Assembly (NCBI GenBank): GCA_003165595.1
Contig: PLWQ01000011.1
Location: 387 to 20,985, forward strand
Source: Fibrobacterota bacterium
GTDB taxonomy: Bacteria > Fibrobacterota > Chitinivibrionia > Chitinivibrionales > FEN-1185
Reading direction: 5' to 3'
DNA: 20,599 nucleotides
The notes under the pieces are model-generated. The model saw nothing but the letters and a program-made list of their open reading frames with translations. It was not told the DNA's origin and made no database searches. The translations under genes and the position numbers were made by a program. Below, piece after piece: positions 1 through 7,062 of this stretch (position 1 is the first letter of the stretch; every line of letters starts with the position of its first letter).

Positions 1-3
1 ACT

Positions 4-27
4 TTTCAACTCTTCAACTCTTCAAAC
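4..27 (-). repeat. AGTTGAAA-type octamer repeat at the end of a gene
   Basis: Read on the minus strand this stretch is three consecutive octamers: GTTTGAAG, AGTTGAAG, AGTTGAAA. The same octamer family occurs at 13132-13171 on the plus strand. Here the repeat is read as codons for the last residues (FEELKS and stop) of the overlapping minus-strand gene. Confidence 0.7.
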
Positions 28-494
28 CTAACTCCGCATTTCCTGCATCCACGGCAGATCCTTCCCTCGCCGGCAAACGAGAACTTACATCCGAACTCAG
101 CTGCCCAGCCCGAGTATTCGGCGAGGCAGATTCTACTGCCGATCTTCTCGGCAAGATGTTCTCGATTTGACTTCACCAGTTTATCGTACCATGGACATTT
201 AGAAAGAGTTATATCTGCTGAATCGGTAGTCTTTGTTGTGGAAAATTCGAATCCGTCGAGCTGAAGTTTTGCCTCAAAACATTGGACAAGCGCCTCAAGG
301 CCGGTACTCCCGCCGCAGAACGATTTCATGGCGCGCGCCTGGATCTTCGGCATCACCTGCCACACTTTCTCGTCGATGTCAAGAGCGGCGTCGAACCCGC
401 AGGCGTCCTCCACCTTCATGAACCACAGGCCGTCTGCGGCGGCATAGCTTTGGCGGAGGTATTGCGTTATTTGGGCAGGGGTGAGGGTAAGCAT
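6..494 (-). CDS. DUF6125 / ATC hydrolase-like small protein
   Basis: A 162-residue cytoplasmic protein that I recognise as resembling the DUF6125 group, related to L-2-amino-thiazoline-4-carboxylate hydrolase-like proteins. Family-like features are the N-terminal stretch around residues 18-50 (DGLWFMKVED, then a W and MPKIQAR), a KCPW motif at 99-102, an AEYSGW motif at 125-130, and a Cys-rich end with Cys 147, 150 and 153. The biochemical role of this group is mostly unknown, so no reaction is assigned. The ATG at 494 is preferred because GGAAGGAA lies just upstream; an in-frame TTG at 524 has no such signal. The last six residues are encoded by an octamer repeat, so the natural C-terminus may have been altered. 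It diverges from the amidohydrolase gene across a 126-bp gap. Confidence 0.7.
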   Translation of the reverse strand: MLTLTPAQITQYLRQSYAAADGLWFMKVEDACGFDAALDIDEKVWQVMPKIQARAMKSFCGGSTGLEALVQCFEAKLQLDGFEFSTTKTTDSADITLSKCPWYDKLVKSNREHLAEKIGSRICLAEYSGWAAEFGCKFSFAGEGRICRGCRKCGVRFEELKS

Positions 495-497
495 GCG

Positions 498-505
498 TTC
501 CTTCC
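498..505 (-). promoter_or_regulatory. Ribosome binding site deciding the 494 start
   Basis: On the minus strand GGAAGGAA sits three bases before the ATG at 494, with the AAGGA core about five bases away. This favours that start over the in-frame TTG 30 bases upstream. Confidence 0.6.
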
Positions 506-583
506 GGCTGACGACATTCGCCAAAGTGATCAGGGTGATGCACGTAAATTAGTAAACGCCGTGCCGGTGCGGGAACGTTCACT

Positions 584-612
584 TTGCATTCCCGTTCCAA
601 ATCTTCTATTTT
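584..612 (+). promoter_or_regulatory. Putative sigma70-type promoter of the amidohydrolase gene
   Basis: TTGCAT at 584-589 and TATTTT at 607-612 are separated by 17 bases. The predicted transcription start (about 618-621) falls practically on the ATG at 621, so the mRNA would be leaderless or nearly so. That agrees with the lack of a Shine-Dalgarno sequence. GGAACG at 572-577 and CGTTCC at 592-597 form an inverted repeat around the -35 element. Confidence 0.4.
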
Positions 613-620
613 AGATTCTC

Positions 621-1415
621 ATGAAAATCATCGATTTCCATACCCATATCTTCCCCGATAGTCTTGCACAGCGCGCCATAGACTCGCTCATGCAGCATTC
701 GCCGGAATCAAAGGCCTATACAAACGGCACCATGGCGGGCCTGAGGCAATCCATGAAGCAGAGCGGCATCGCCAAATCGGTATTGCTTCCCATTGCCACC
801 AAGCCGGCGCAAGTCGTAACTATCAACAGAGGCTGCAGGGACCTTATGGCCGCCGACACCATTCCGTTCGGCACTCTGCACCCGGATTTTGCAGACTTCG
901 CCGGCGAGACAGCATACCTTACATCCATCGGCGTGCGCGGCATTAAGTTTCATCCCGAATACCAGGACTTCTACATTGACGATAAACGGTACTTTGGCAT
1001 GTACGAGGCCGTGTCGGACGCGGGGCTGGTGGCGGTATTTCACGCGGGCAAGGACCCGGGCCCCTTCACCTGCGATCATGCGCTGCCGGCGGCGTTTGCC
1101 GCAGTGCGAAGGAACTTTCCGCGCCTCAAGATGGTCGCTTCGCACATGGGCGGCTGGAAGCTGTGGCCGGATGTCGAAAAGCACCTTCTGGGCCTGGCGC
1201 TGTACTTCGATTCCTCTGCCGTCAAGGACTGGATGCCGGCTCCGGAATTCGTCCGGCTGGCGCGCACGCACGGAACTGATCGCATCCTGTTCGGCACCGA
1301 CTCGCCCTGGTTCGATCAGGCGGCCAACGCGGCATGGATCGATTCGATGCCGCTAACGCAGGAAGAAAAGGAACGGATATTCTTCAAGAACGCCGAAGAG
1401 CTGCTTGGCGGATGA
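621..1415 (+). CDS. Amidohydrolase 2 family metal-dependent hydrolase
   Basis: A 264-residue soluble protein with the TIM-barrel amidohydrolase signature of the Amidohydro_2 (ACMSD/uronate isomerase-like) group. Visible ligand residues are H7 and H9 in DFHTHIF, K109 and H111 in GIKFHPE, H141 (VFHAG), H175 (ASHMGG) and D227 in FGTDSPW. The family hydrolyses or decarboxylates small cyclic or carboxylated substrates; the substrate here cannot be told from sequence. Length is usual for the shorter members of the family. The ATG at 621 is the only start that keeps the HxH motif near the N-terminus; no ribosome binding site precedes it. It lies upstream of iorA on the same strand, but a 155-bp gap with a long hairpin separates them, so co-transcription is uncertain. 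Confidence 0.85.
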   Translation: MKIIDFHTHIFPDSLAQRAIDSLMQHSPESKAYTNGTMAGLRQSMKQSGIAKSVLLPIATKPAQVVTINRGCRDLMAADTIPFGTLHPDFADFAGETAYLTSIGVRGIKFHPEYQDFYIDDKRYFGMYEAVSDAGLVAVFHAGKDPGPFTCDHALPAAFAAVRRNFPRLKMVASHMGGWKLWPDVEKHLLGLALYFDSSAVKDWMPAPEFVRLARTHGTDRILFGTDSPWFDQAANAAWIDSMPLTQEEKERIFFKNAEELLGG

Positions 1416-1416
1416 T

Positions 1417-1524
1417 GGAAATTCCAAGTTCCAGATTCCAGGTCTAAAGAAACCACCAAACGCCCTCTCTGGAAACCTGATTTCGGCGAATCGTAACTTG
1501 GAACCTGGAACTTGGAACCTTTCC
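1417..1524. repeat. Long imperfect inverted repeat of TTCCAAG-type words
   Basis: The left arm 1417-1443 pairs with 1496-1524 across a 52-base loop. By hand alignment 25 of 27 left-arm bases match, with one two-base bulge. The arms consist of short words such as TTCCAAG and CCTGGAA, so each arm is also internally repetitive. It starts one base after the amidohydrolase stop codon. The right arm is not followed by a T-run, so it is not a standard terminator. Confidence 0.75.
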
Positions 1525-1570
1525 CGTCTTCTGGCGAAGGCCCGCCTCAATCATGTAATTTCATAGCACT

Positions 1571-3304
1571 ATGGAAAACAAAAGAATCAGTTCTGTACAG
1601 GAGCTTCTTTCCGGCGACGAGGCGGTGGCGCGCGGCGCATGGGAGGCAGGGCTGCGCGTAGCGTGCGCCTATCCCGGAACGCCATCAACCGAAATCCTGG
1701 AAACGCTTGCCGGTTTCAAAGACGTCGACGCGCAATGGTCGGTCAACGAGAAAGTGGCGTTCGAAGTTGCGCTCGGATCGGCAATCGCGGGAGGCCGCAG
1801 TTTGTACGCGTCAAAGCATGTGGGACTCAACGTCGCAATGGACCCGCTCATGACCGCATCCTACACCGGCGTAAATGCGGGGTTCGTGGCCGTGGTGTGC
1901 GATGATCCGGGTCTGGCGTCGTCGCAGAACGAACAGGACACGCGCTGGGTGGGGCCGTATGCCAAGCTTCCCCTGCTTGAGCCTGCGAGTCCGGCCGAGG
2001 CATACCTGTTTATCAAGGAAGCGTTTGCCATAAGCGAACGGTTCGACACGCCGGTGCTGTTCCGCATGACCACGCGCGTGGCGCACTCCAAGGAGAATGT
2101 CGCGGTCGGCGCGCGGCAGGATATCGCGCTCAGGCCGTTTGAGGTGAACATCCCCAAATATGTGATGGTGCCGCGCAACGCCTACCAGAAACATAGTGTC
2201 ATAGAAAAACGCCTGCTCGCGCTTGCCGCATTCTCGGAGAATACGCCTCTTAACAAAATTGAAAAGGGGAGCGCAAAGCTCGGATTCATCACCTCGGGCA
2301 TCCCCTACCAGTACCTCAAGGAAACATATCCGGACGCCTCCTTCCTCAAGCTTGGCTTTACCTATCCGTACTGCGACAAGAAGATCGCCCGGTTTGCTCA
2401 CCTGGTGCGAGAGCTGGTTGTGGTGGAAGAGCTTGATCCGATTATCCAGGAGCATGTGCGGTCGCTCGGGATCAAAGCCAGGGCAAAGCATCCGACGTTC
2501 GGGATCGGCGAGCTCTTGCCCGAGCACATGGAGCAGATTTACAAAGGCGCAAAGAAGAAAGAGTTGCCATCGTCGGCCCGCAAGCCAGTGCTGTGCCCCG
2601 GATGCCCGCACCGGTTCGTGTTTTCGGTGCTCAAGCGGAACAAGGCAATTGTCGCGGGTGACATCGGATGCTACACGCTTGCCGCCACGCCGCCGCTTTC
2701 GACCCTGCACACGTGCCTGTGCATGGGGTCGTCAATCACAATCCACGAAGGGTTCAGAAGAATAATGCCGAACGGAAAAATCGTCGGCGTGCTCGGCGAT
2801 TCAACCTTTGTCCATTCGGGAATAACGGGGCTCATCAACGCGGTGTACAACAGGATGAAAGGGCTCATCATCATCCTCGACAACTCTACCACGGCCATGA
2901 CCGGCGGGCAAAACAATCCGGCAACGGGCCGAACCATTCGAAACGAACCAACGAAACAGTTGTCGATCGAGGCGGTGTGCACCGCGTGCGGCGCGGACAA
3001 TGTCGATGTGGTCGACCCGAAGAACCTGTCGCAGCTCGACGCGCTCGTCAAGCAACGGCTCGCAGCCGATGCATTGTCGGTGATTATCGCGCGGCGGCCG
3101 TGCAAGCTTGTCGACCGCAACAGGCTGCCCATGCCCGACTACGACCGGGTCAAGTGCAAAACCTGCGGGCTGTGCTTCAATCTAGACTGCCCGGCGCTCG
3201 TGAAGACGGAAGACGGGCACGTGGACATCAACGCAGCACTGTGCGCGGGATGCTATTTGTGCGTGGACACGTGTCCGGCCGACGCGCTCAAGCGTCCGGC
3301 GTGA
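1571..3304 (+). CDS. iorA: Indolepyruvate:ferredoxin oxidoreductase, alpha subunit
   Basis: This 577-residue cytoplasmic subunit carries the thiamine diphosphate and iron-sulfur centres of the enzyme that oxidatively decarboxylates aryl-pyruvates (from Trp, Phe, Tyr) to aryl-acetyl-CoA, reducing ferredoxin. Order of parts: an N-terminal pyrimidine-binding domain starting with LLSGDEAVARGAWEAG and the CAYPGTPSTEI segment; CPGCPHR at 342-348; a TPP/Mg-binding stretch with GDSTF at 409-413 and DNSTTAMTGGQNNP from 437; and two C-terminal [4Fe-4S] ferredoxin motifs (Cys 529, 532, 535, 540 and Cys 558, 561, 564, 568). Length and domain order are normal for IorA. iorB follows after 81 bases. No clear Shine-Dalgarno precedes the ATG. 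Confidence 0.95.
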   Translation: MENKRISSVQELLSGDEAVARGAWEAGLRVACAYPGTPSTEILETLAGFKDVDAQWSVNEKVAFEVALGSAIAGGRSLYASKHVGLNVAMDPLMTASYTGVNAGFVAVVCDDPGLASSQNEQDTRWVGPYAKLPLLEPASPAEAYLFIKEAFAISERFDTPVLFRMTTRVAHSKENVAVGARQDIALRPFEVNIPKYVMVPRNAYQKHSVIEKRLLALAAFSENTPLNKIEKGSAKLGFITSGIPYQYLKETYPDASFLKLGFTYPYCDKKIARFAHLVRELVVVEELDPIIQEHVRSLGIKARAKHPTFGIGELLPEHMEQIYKGAKKKELPSSARKPVLCPGCPHRFVFSVLKRNKAIVAGDIGCYTLAATPPLSTLHTCLCMGSSITIHEGFRRIMPNGKIVGVLGDSTFVHSGITGLINAVYNRMKGLIIILDNSTTAMTGGQNNPATGRTIRNEPTKQLSIEAVCTACGADNVDVVDPKNLSQLDALVKQRLAADALSVIIARRPCKLVDRNRLPMPDYDRVKCKTCGLCFNLDCPALVKTEDGHVDINAALCAGCYLCVDTCPADALKRPA

Positions 3305-3345
3305 TCAGGCATCGATGGACGCAGCAAGATCCGTATGCTTAGCCT

Positions 3346-3366
3346 GTCAACCGTCAACTTTTAACT
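3346..3366 (+). repeat. Three degenerate GTCAACC heptamers
   Basis: GTCAACC, GTCAACT and TTTAACT follow each other directly in the iorA-iorB gap. This resembles in style, though not in sequence, the short-word repeats in other gaps of the window. Confidence 0.5.
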
Positions 3367-3385
3367 ATTCCGGGGCCTTGTCCTC

Positions 3386-3922
3386 ATGATGAGAAAGAAA
3401 ACTTCTTCGGCATCTTCGGTTGATCGTATCTGGAACGTCTTCTTCTGCGGCACCGGCGGCCAGGGCGTTCTTACAGCCGCGGAAATATGCGCGGTTGCGG
3501 CCATGAACGCCGGCTATCACGTGAAGAAATCCGAGGTGCATGGCATGGCGCAGCGCGGCGGTTCTGTGGAATCCCACGTTCGGTTCGGCCCGCGCATTTT
3601 TTCTCCGCTCATCCAGCCCGGCACTGCGGATTTTATCGTGTGCTTTCACGAAGGCGAAGGGAACCGTCAGGCCACCTACCTTCGGAATGGTGGGACAACG
3701 TTTGTTCCGTTCCTCAAAGACCCGGCGTTCATGCCGCAGGACAGGCATTTTCTCAACACCGCTTTTCTCGGCGTCCTGAGCGCCCTGGCGCCCATCCCCG
3801 GGGAATCGTGGCTGGCCGCTTTGTCGCAGCAGCTCAAGCGTTCTCTTGCGGAAAATCAGGCCGCGTTTGCCCAGGGAAGAAAGGCCGGTTTCGCGTACGC
3901 GGGCAGGACCGGCGGGCGGTAA
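3386..3922 (+). CDS. iorB: Indolepyruvate:ferredoxin oxidoreductase, beta subunit
   Basis: This 178-residue partner of IorA corresponds to the gamma-type domain of 2-oxoacid:ferredoxin oxidoreductases. It has the family start with the glycine-rich loop CGTGGQGVLTAAE (residues 21-33) and the conserved KKSEVHGMAQRGGSVESHVRFG stretch around 48-69. It is slightly shorter than many IorB proteins but complete at both ends. The start is one of two adjacent ATG codons (3386 or 3389), with no strong ribosome binding site. The stop lies two bases before the paaK ATG, which indicates translational coupling in an iorA-iorB-paaK operon. Confidence 0.93.
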   Translation: MMRKKTSSASSVDRIWNVFFCGTGGQGVLTAAEICAVAAMNAGYHVKKSEVHGMAQRGGSVESHVRFGPRIFSPLIQPGTADFIVCFHEGEGNRQATYLRNGGTTFVPFLKDPAFMPQDRHFLNTAFLGVLSALAPIPGESWLAALSQQLKRSLAENQAAFAQGRKAGFAYAGRTGGR

Positions 3923-3924
3923 TC

Positions 3925-5235
3925 ATGGAAATTGCGTTCTGGGATAAGCGCGCGGAAACCATCGACAGGCCCACCCTGCGGCAGGAGCAGTTGCGGCGGC
4001 TGCAGGGGACGGTGGAGCGTGCCCTGCAAACGCCGTTTTACAAATCGAAACTCAAGAGCGCCGGGATCGCCTCGGCATACGACATCAAGAGCCTTCCCGA
4101 TATCACCCGGTTGCCGTTTACCACCAAGAACGATCTGCGCGACGCCTATCCTTGCAAGCACCTCGCCGTGCCCATGGAACAGGTGGTTCGAATTCATATG
4201 TCAAGCGGCACCACGGGTATCCCCACCGTTATTTATCACACGCAAGACGACATAAACAACTGGACCGACCTGGTCGCCCGATCGGTGGTGTGCACCGGGT
4301 GCGGACCCTCCGACGTCTTCCAAAACATGATGACCTACGGCCTTTTTACGGGCGGGCTTGGGCTTCACTACGGCGCCGAAAAAGCGGGCATGGCGGTGAT
4401 CCCGGCGAGTTCCGGCAATACCAAGCGTCAATTGTGGCTCATGAAGGAATTCGGCACCTCGGTGGTGCATGCGACGCCGAGCTACATGCTCCATATCTAC
4501 TCCGAACTTGTCAAAGAAGGTATCCCGATTTCGGACCTGAAGCTTGCAAAGGCCTTTCTCGGCGCCGAACCGTATTCGGAGAACACGCGGAAGAAAATCG
4601 AAGGCCTGTTCAAAATCGACGCGTACAATTCTTACGGACTCAGTGAGATGAACGGCCCCGGCGTCGCGTTTGAGTGCGTTTGCAAGTGCGGCATGCACGT
4701 CTGGGAGGATTCCTATATCGTTGAGGTGATCGATCCCGACACGCTGGAACCCCGCCGCGACGGCGAAGAGGGCGAGATTGTCTTTACCACGCTCAAGCGC
4801 ACGGCGACGCCGCTGCTCCGGTACCGCACGCGCGATTTGTCGAAGATCATCGACGGCCCGTGCGCGTGCGGCCGCACCCACCGCAGGATGGACCGCATTA
4901 AGGCCCGCACCGACGATATGCTCATCATCAACGGCGTGAATGTCTTCCCGTCGCACATCGAGGAAGCGCTTATGCAAATGCCGGAAATGGGCACCAACTA
5001 CCAGATTGTGGTTGACAAAAACGAATCGCTCGACCGGGTGACGATCAAGACCGAAGTGTATTCGAATCTGTTCAAAGACGACATGCGCGAGCTGGAGGCC
5101 CTGAAGAAGCGGATGCGGGAAAACATCAAGTCTCGCGTCCTCATCAATCCGGTGATTGAACTCCACGAACCGGGCATGCTTCCGGTCTACGAGGGGAAGG
5201 CCAAACGCGTTTTCGACAACCGGCCGCCTCTGTAA
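3925..5235 (+). CDS. paaK: Phenylacetate-CoA ligase, first copy
   Basis: A 436-residue AMP-forming aryl-CoA ligase of the ANL superfamily, PaaK branch. Motifs: the phosphate-binding loop SSGTTG from residue 93, YGLSEMNGPG at about 237-246 (A5-type), RYRTRD at 299-304 (hinge-side adenylate contact), and the C-terminal RTDDMLIINGVNVFPSHIE segment. Cys-containing pieces CVCKCGMH and CACGRT are present as in many PaaK proteins. It follows iorB by two bases. In this setting it probably works with IorAB: aryl-acetyl-CoA released by IorAB can be converted to the free acid with energy conservation, or exogenous aryl-acetate can be activated. Phenylacetate itself as substrate is an inference from the family. 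The reading frame also extends upstream over iorB, but the ATG at 3925 gives the normal family length. Confidence 0.93.
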   Translation: MEIAFWDKRAETIDRPTLRQEQLRRLQGTVERALQTPFYKSKLKSAGIASAYDIKSLPDITRLPFTTKNDLRDAYPCKHLAVPMEQVVRIHMSSGTTGIPTVIYHTQDDINNWTDLVARSVVCTGCGPSDVFQNMMTYGLFTGGLGLHYGAEKAGMAVIPASSGNTKRQLWLMKEFGTSVVHATPSYMLHIYSELVKEGIPISDLKLAKAFLGAEPYSENTRKKIEGLFKIDAYNSYGLSEMNGPGVAFECVCKCGMHVWEDSYIVEVIDPDTLEPRRDGEEGEIVFTTLKRTATPLLRYRTRDLSKIIDGPCACGRTHRRMDRIKARTDDMLIINGVNVFPSHIEEALMQMPEMGTNYQIVVDKNESLDRVTIKTEVYSNLFKDDMRELEALKKRMRENIKSRVLINPVIELHEPGMLPVYEGKAKRVFDNRPPL

Positions 5236-5292
5236 GAAGTCCGCAGAGAGAGCTCCGTCGCGCAGTTGTCGCTTGCCTCGTGATATTTTTCA

Positions 5293-5320
5293 TTGAATCC
5301 GGTATCTCATTAATTATATT
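5293..5320 (+). promoter_or_regulatory. Putative promoter of the outer-membrane barrel gene
   Basis: TTGAAT at 5293-5298 and TATATT at 5315-5320 are spaced by 16 bases in a short AT-rich stretch after the paaK stop. The predicted leader is about 75 bases and ends in a strong ribosome binding site, GAGGGAGG at 5392-5399. This suggests the barrel gene is transcribed separately from iorAB-paaK. Confidence 0.55.
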
Positions 5321-5403
5321 TTTTTACGCTTTCAGTCACGACGCAGACAATGTCTCGCATGGCAAAATCGTCACCATCACCATTCCACCCAGAGGGAGGT
5401 TTC

Positions 5404-6762
5404 ATGCGTCTCGTCATCTCGTTGGCCTGCATGCTTGCTTTTTGCGCATCAGCCCTTGCCGCCGACACAAGTGCCGCGGCAAAAACAGCGCCCGCCACCG
5501 AACCTGCTCCTGCTGCAGTCGAGCCGGCACCGGCTGCCGCTCCCGTTTCCGAAACTCCCGCCCCGGCCGCCAAGCCGGCGGAGGCGCCGGTCAAGGTTTG
5601 TGCGCCGTGCCCTAGCCCTCTTCTCACCTGGGGTGGCCTGGCTATGTACAGGCTGAGGGACGAAATTATCACTAATTATCGAACAAACGGGCAAAGAGAA
5701 GAAAAGGCCACATTTTCAGGTCAAATCGCCTACCGGCTCGGCGTAAAGGTGAAACCGAACGACCAGACTCTCCTGCAATTCGATATCGGCAATGACTGGT
5801 ACGCAACCGAGGAAGTTGAAGGGCTTCCGGGCAATTACTGGACAAAAAGGAATCCCATGACCCCGTGGTTCGACCTTGCCTATGCGCAGTGGGACCCGGG
5901 ATACATGCATATCCAGGCCGGTATCATCCCGGTTGCCGGGACGCCGCTCATGGACCTTCTCGGCGTGTCGATCTTTTTCGGCAGGGACTACAAGAATGCG
6001 GCCCATATTCCGTGGGGAGTGGTCACCAATTTCAGCCAGACCGGATTGCGGATCGGAGCGCCCATTGTCAAGGATGGTCCCGTTTCGGTCGGCGTAGACG
6101 CGATGTCCACCGTTCTGGAAATGCGGCAGATCGCCGCCGGCATCGATACCATGCAGCTCAACCCGGTTGCCACGGAATTTGAACTGGAGGTCCCGATCAA
6201 GGTCGCGGGACTCGACGCATTGCCGCAGGCATTCATCATTCCCAACCGCAGCTACAACATGGCTACCGGCGGAAGCGACATCGAATTCGGAGCAGGGCTC
6301 AACCTCGGGTACAAAATGAACGACGGCGTCTGCTTCCGGGCAGGCTTCGGCTATGCCCGCAACTCGAACCGTAATTCGTATAAGAATTTCACCACGGGAA
6401 CCCCCAACACCATTTATGATACCTATGGCGATCCCTTTGCAATTACCTCAAAAACGGACACCGTCAACAAAATAGTCGACAGTGTGGAATTCGACCGTTG
6501 GGGAACCAACCTGAACGTCGGTGCAACGGTGAAAATGGGTCCAGGCAAACTGGATTTCGATTTCAACCTCAGCAGCGAGCAGGACATGTACAATGTCAAC
6601 GTAAATAACTGGTATCCTTTCTTCGACCTCAAGTACGGCTGGGCGCTTAACAAAAACTTCATCATCATGCCGAGGGTCAGGCTTTTCTTTACGGAGCCGA
6701 AGACCGGGTACAACAACGAGCTCAAGACGAGACCTGAACTCATCTTTATCGGAACGTTCTGA
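5404..6762 (+). CDS. Outer-membrane beta-barrel (porin-like) protein
   Basis: A 452-residue exported protein. A signal peptide (residues 1-19, ending ALA before AD) is followed by an Ala/Pro-rich linker to about residue 63 with repeated EPAPAA units and a CAPC motif at 66-69. The rest alternates polar and hydrophobic/aromatic residues as beta strands do (for example YRLGVKVKPNDQTLLQFDIGNDW) and ends in IGTF. A terminal Phe is the usual recognition signal for outer-membrane barrel assembly. The ATG at 5404 is chosen for its strong ribosome binding site and signal peptide; the frame is open upstream to 5350. I cannot name the family. With its own promoter and terminator beside an aromatic-acid cluster, it could be a channel for aromatic acids, but that is only context. 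Confidence 0.8.
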   Translation: MRLVISLACMLAFCASALAADTSAAAKTAPATEPAPAAVEPAPAAAPVSETPAPAAKPAEAPVKVCAPCPSPLLTWGGLAMYRLRDEIITNYRTNGQREEKATFSGQIAYRLGVKVKPNDQTLLQFDIGNDWYATEEVEGLPGNYWTKRNPMTPWFDLAYAQWDPGYMHIQAGIIPVAGTPLMDLLGVSIFFGRDYKNAAHIPWGVVTNFSQTGLRIGAPIVKDGPVSVGVDAMSTVLEMRQIAAGIDTMQLNPVATEFELEVPIKVAGLDALPQAFIIPNRSYNMATGGSDIEFGAGLNLGYKMNDGVCFRAGFGYARNSNRNSYKNFTTGTPNTIYDTYGDPFAITSKTDTVNKIVDSVEFDRWGTNLNVGATVKMGPGKLDFDFNLSSEQDMYNVNVNNWYPFFDLKYGWALNKNFIIMPRVRLFFTEPKTGYNNELKTRPELIFIGTF

Positions 6763-6792
6763 GAAAAACGTACGATTCGCAACTTGAGTTAC

Positions 6793-6825
6793 GCGGGAGG
6801 GCCAAAATCCTCCCGCTTTTTCTTT
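6793..6825 (+). terminator. Rho-independent terminator after the barrel gene
   Basis: The perfect eight-base arms GCGGGAGG (6793-6800) and CCTCCCGC (6809-6816) have an eight-base loop and are followed by TTTTTCTTT. It lies 30 bases after the stop codon. Confidence 0.9.
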
Positions 6826-6880
6826 ATGTGAGTGGAATCGGGGGATACCTGTTGACTATGACTTTCCAGCCTTTGTGAAG

Positions 6881-6944
6881 TTGCCGGCGTTAGACAGCGT
6901 GACGGAGCGAAGCGACATGACGCGCTGGATTCAGACGCTGGCAA
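6881..6944. repeat. 64-bp imperfect palindrome between terminator and R-M gene
   Basis: TTGCCGGCGT at 6881-6890 pairs with ACGCTGGCAA at 6935-6944 (one G.T pair). After a small mismatch and bulge the stem continues with CAGCG pairing with CGCTG. The centre contains GGAGCGAAGCGACATGACG. No reading frame of note crosses it. The rest of the 6830-7062 gap holds nothing I can identify. Confidence 0.65.
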
Positions 6945-7062
6945 TTTGCCGTAGGCCAAGGGCAAGCTCACCTGCCTGCAGCATCAAAAGGGGATCAAAG
7001 GTAAAAAATGCTGTGAGATTTTCCATTTAGGCAGCCTCAAGCAATCAGATAATTTGTCGTTA

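Noticed and set aside
1811-2710. A 299-codon open frame opposite iorA
   Set aside because: Same reason: an antisense shadow of a well-recognised high-GC gene.
4201-5166. A 321-codon open frame on the minus strand opposite paaK
   Set aside because: It is the mirror of a GC-rich coding frame and has no recognisable domain; paaK on the other strand is unambiguous.
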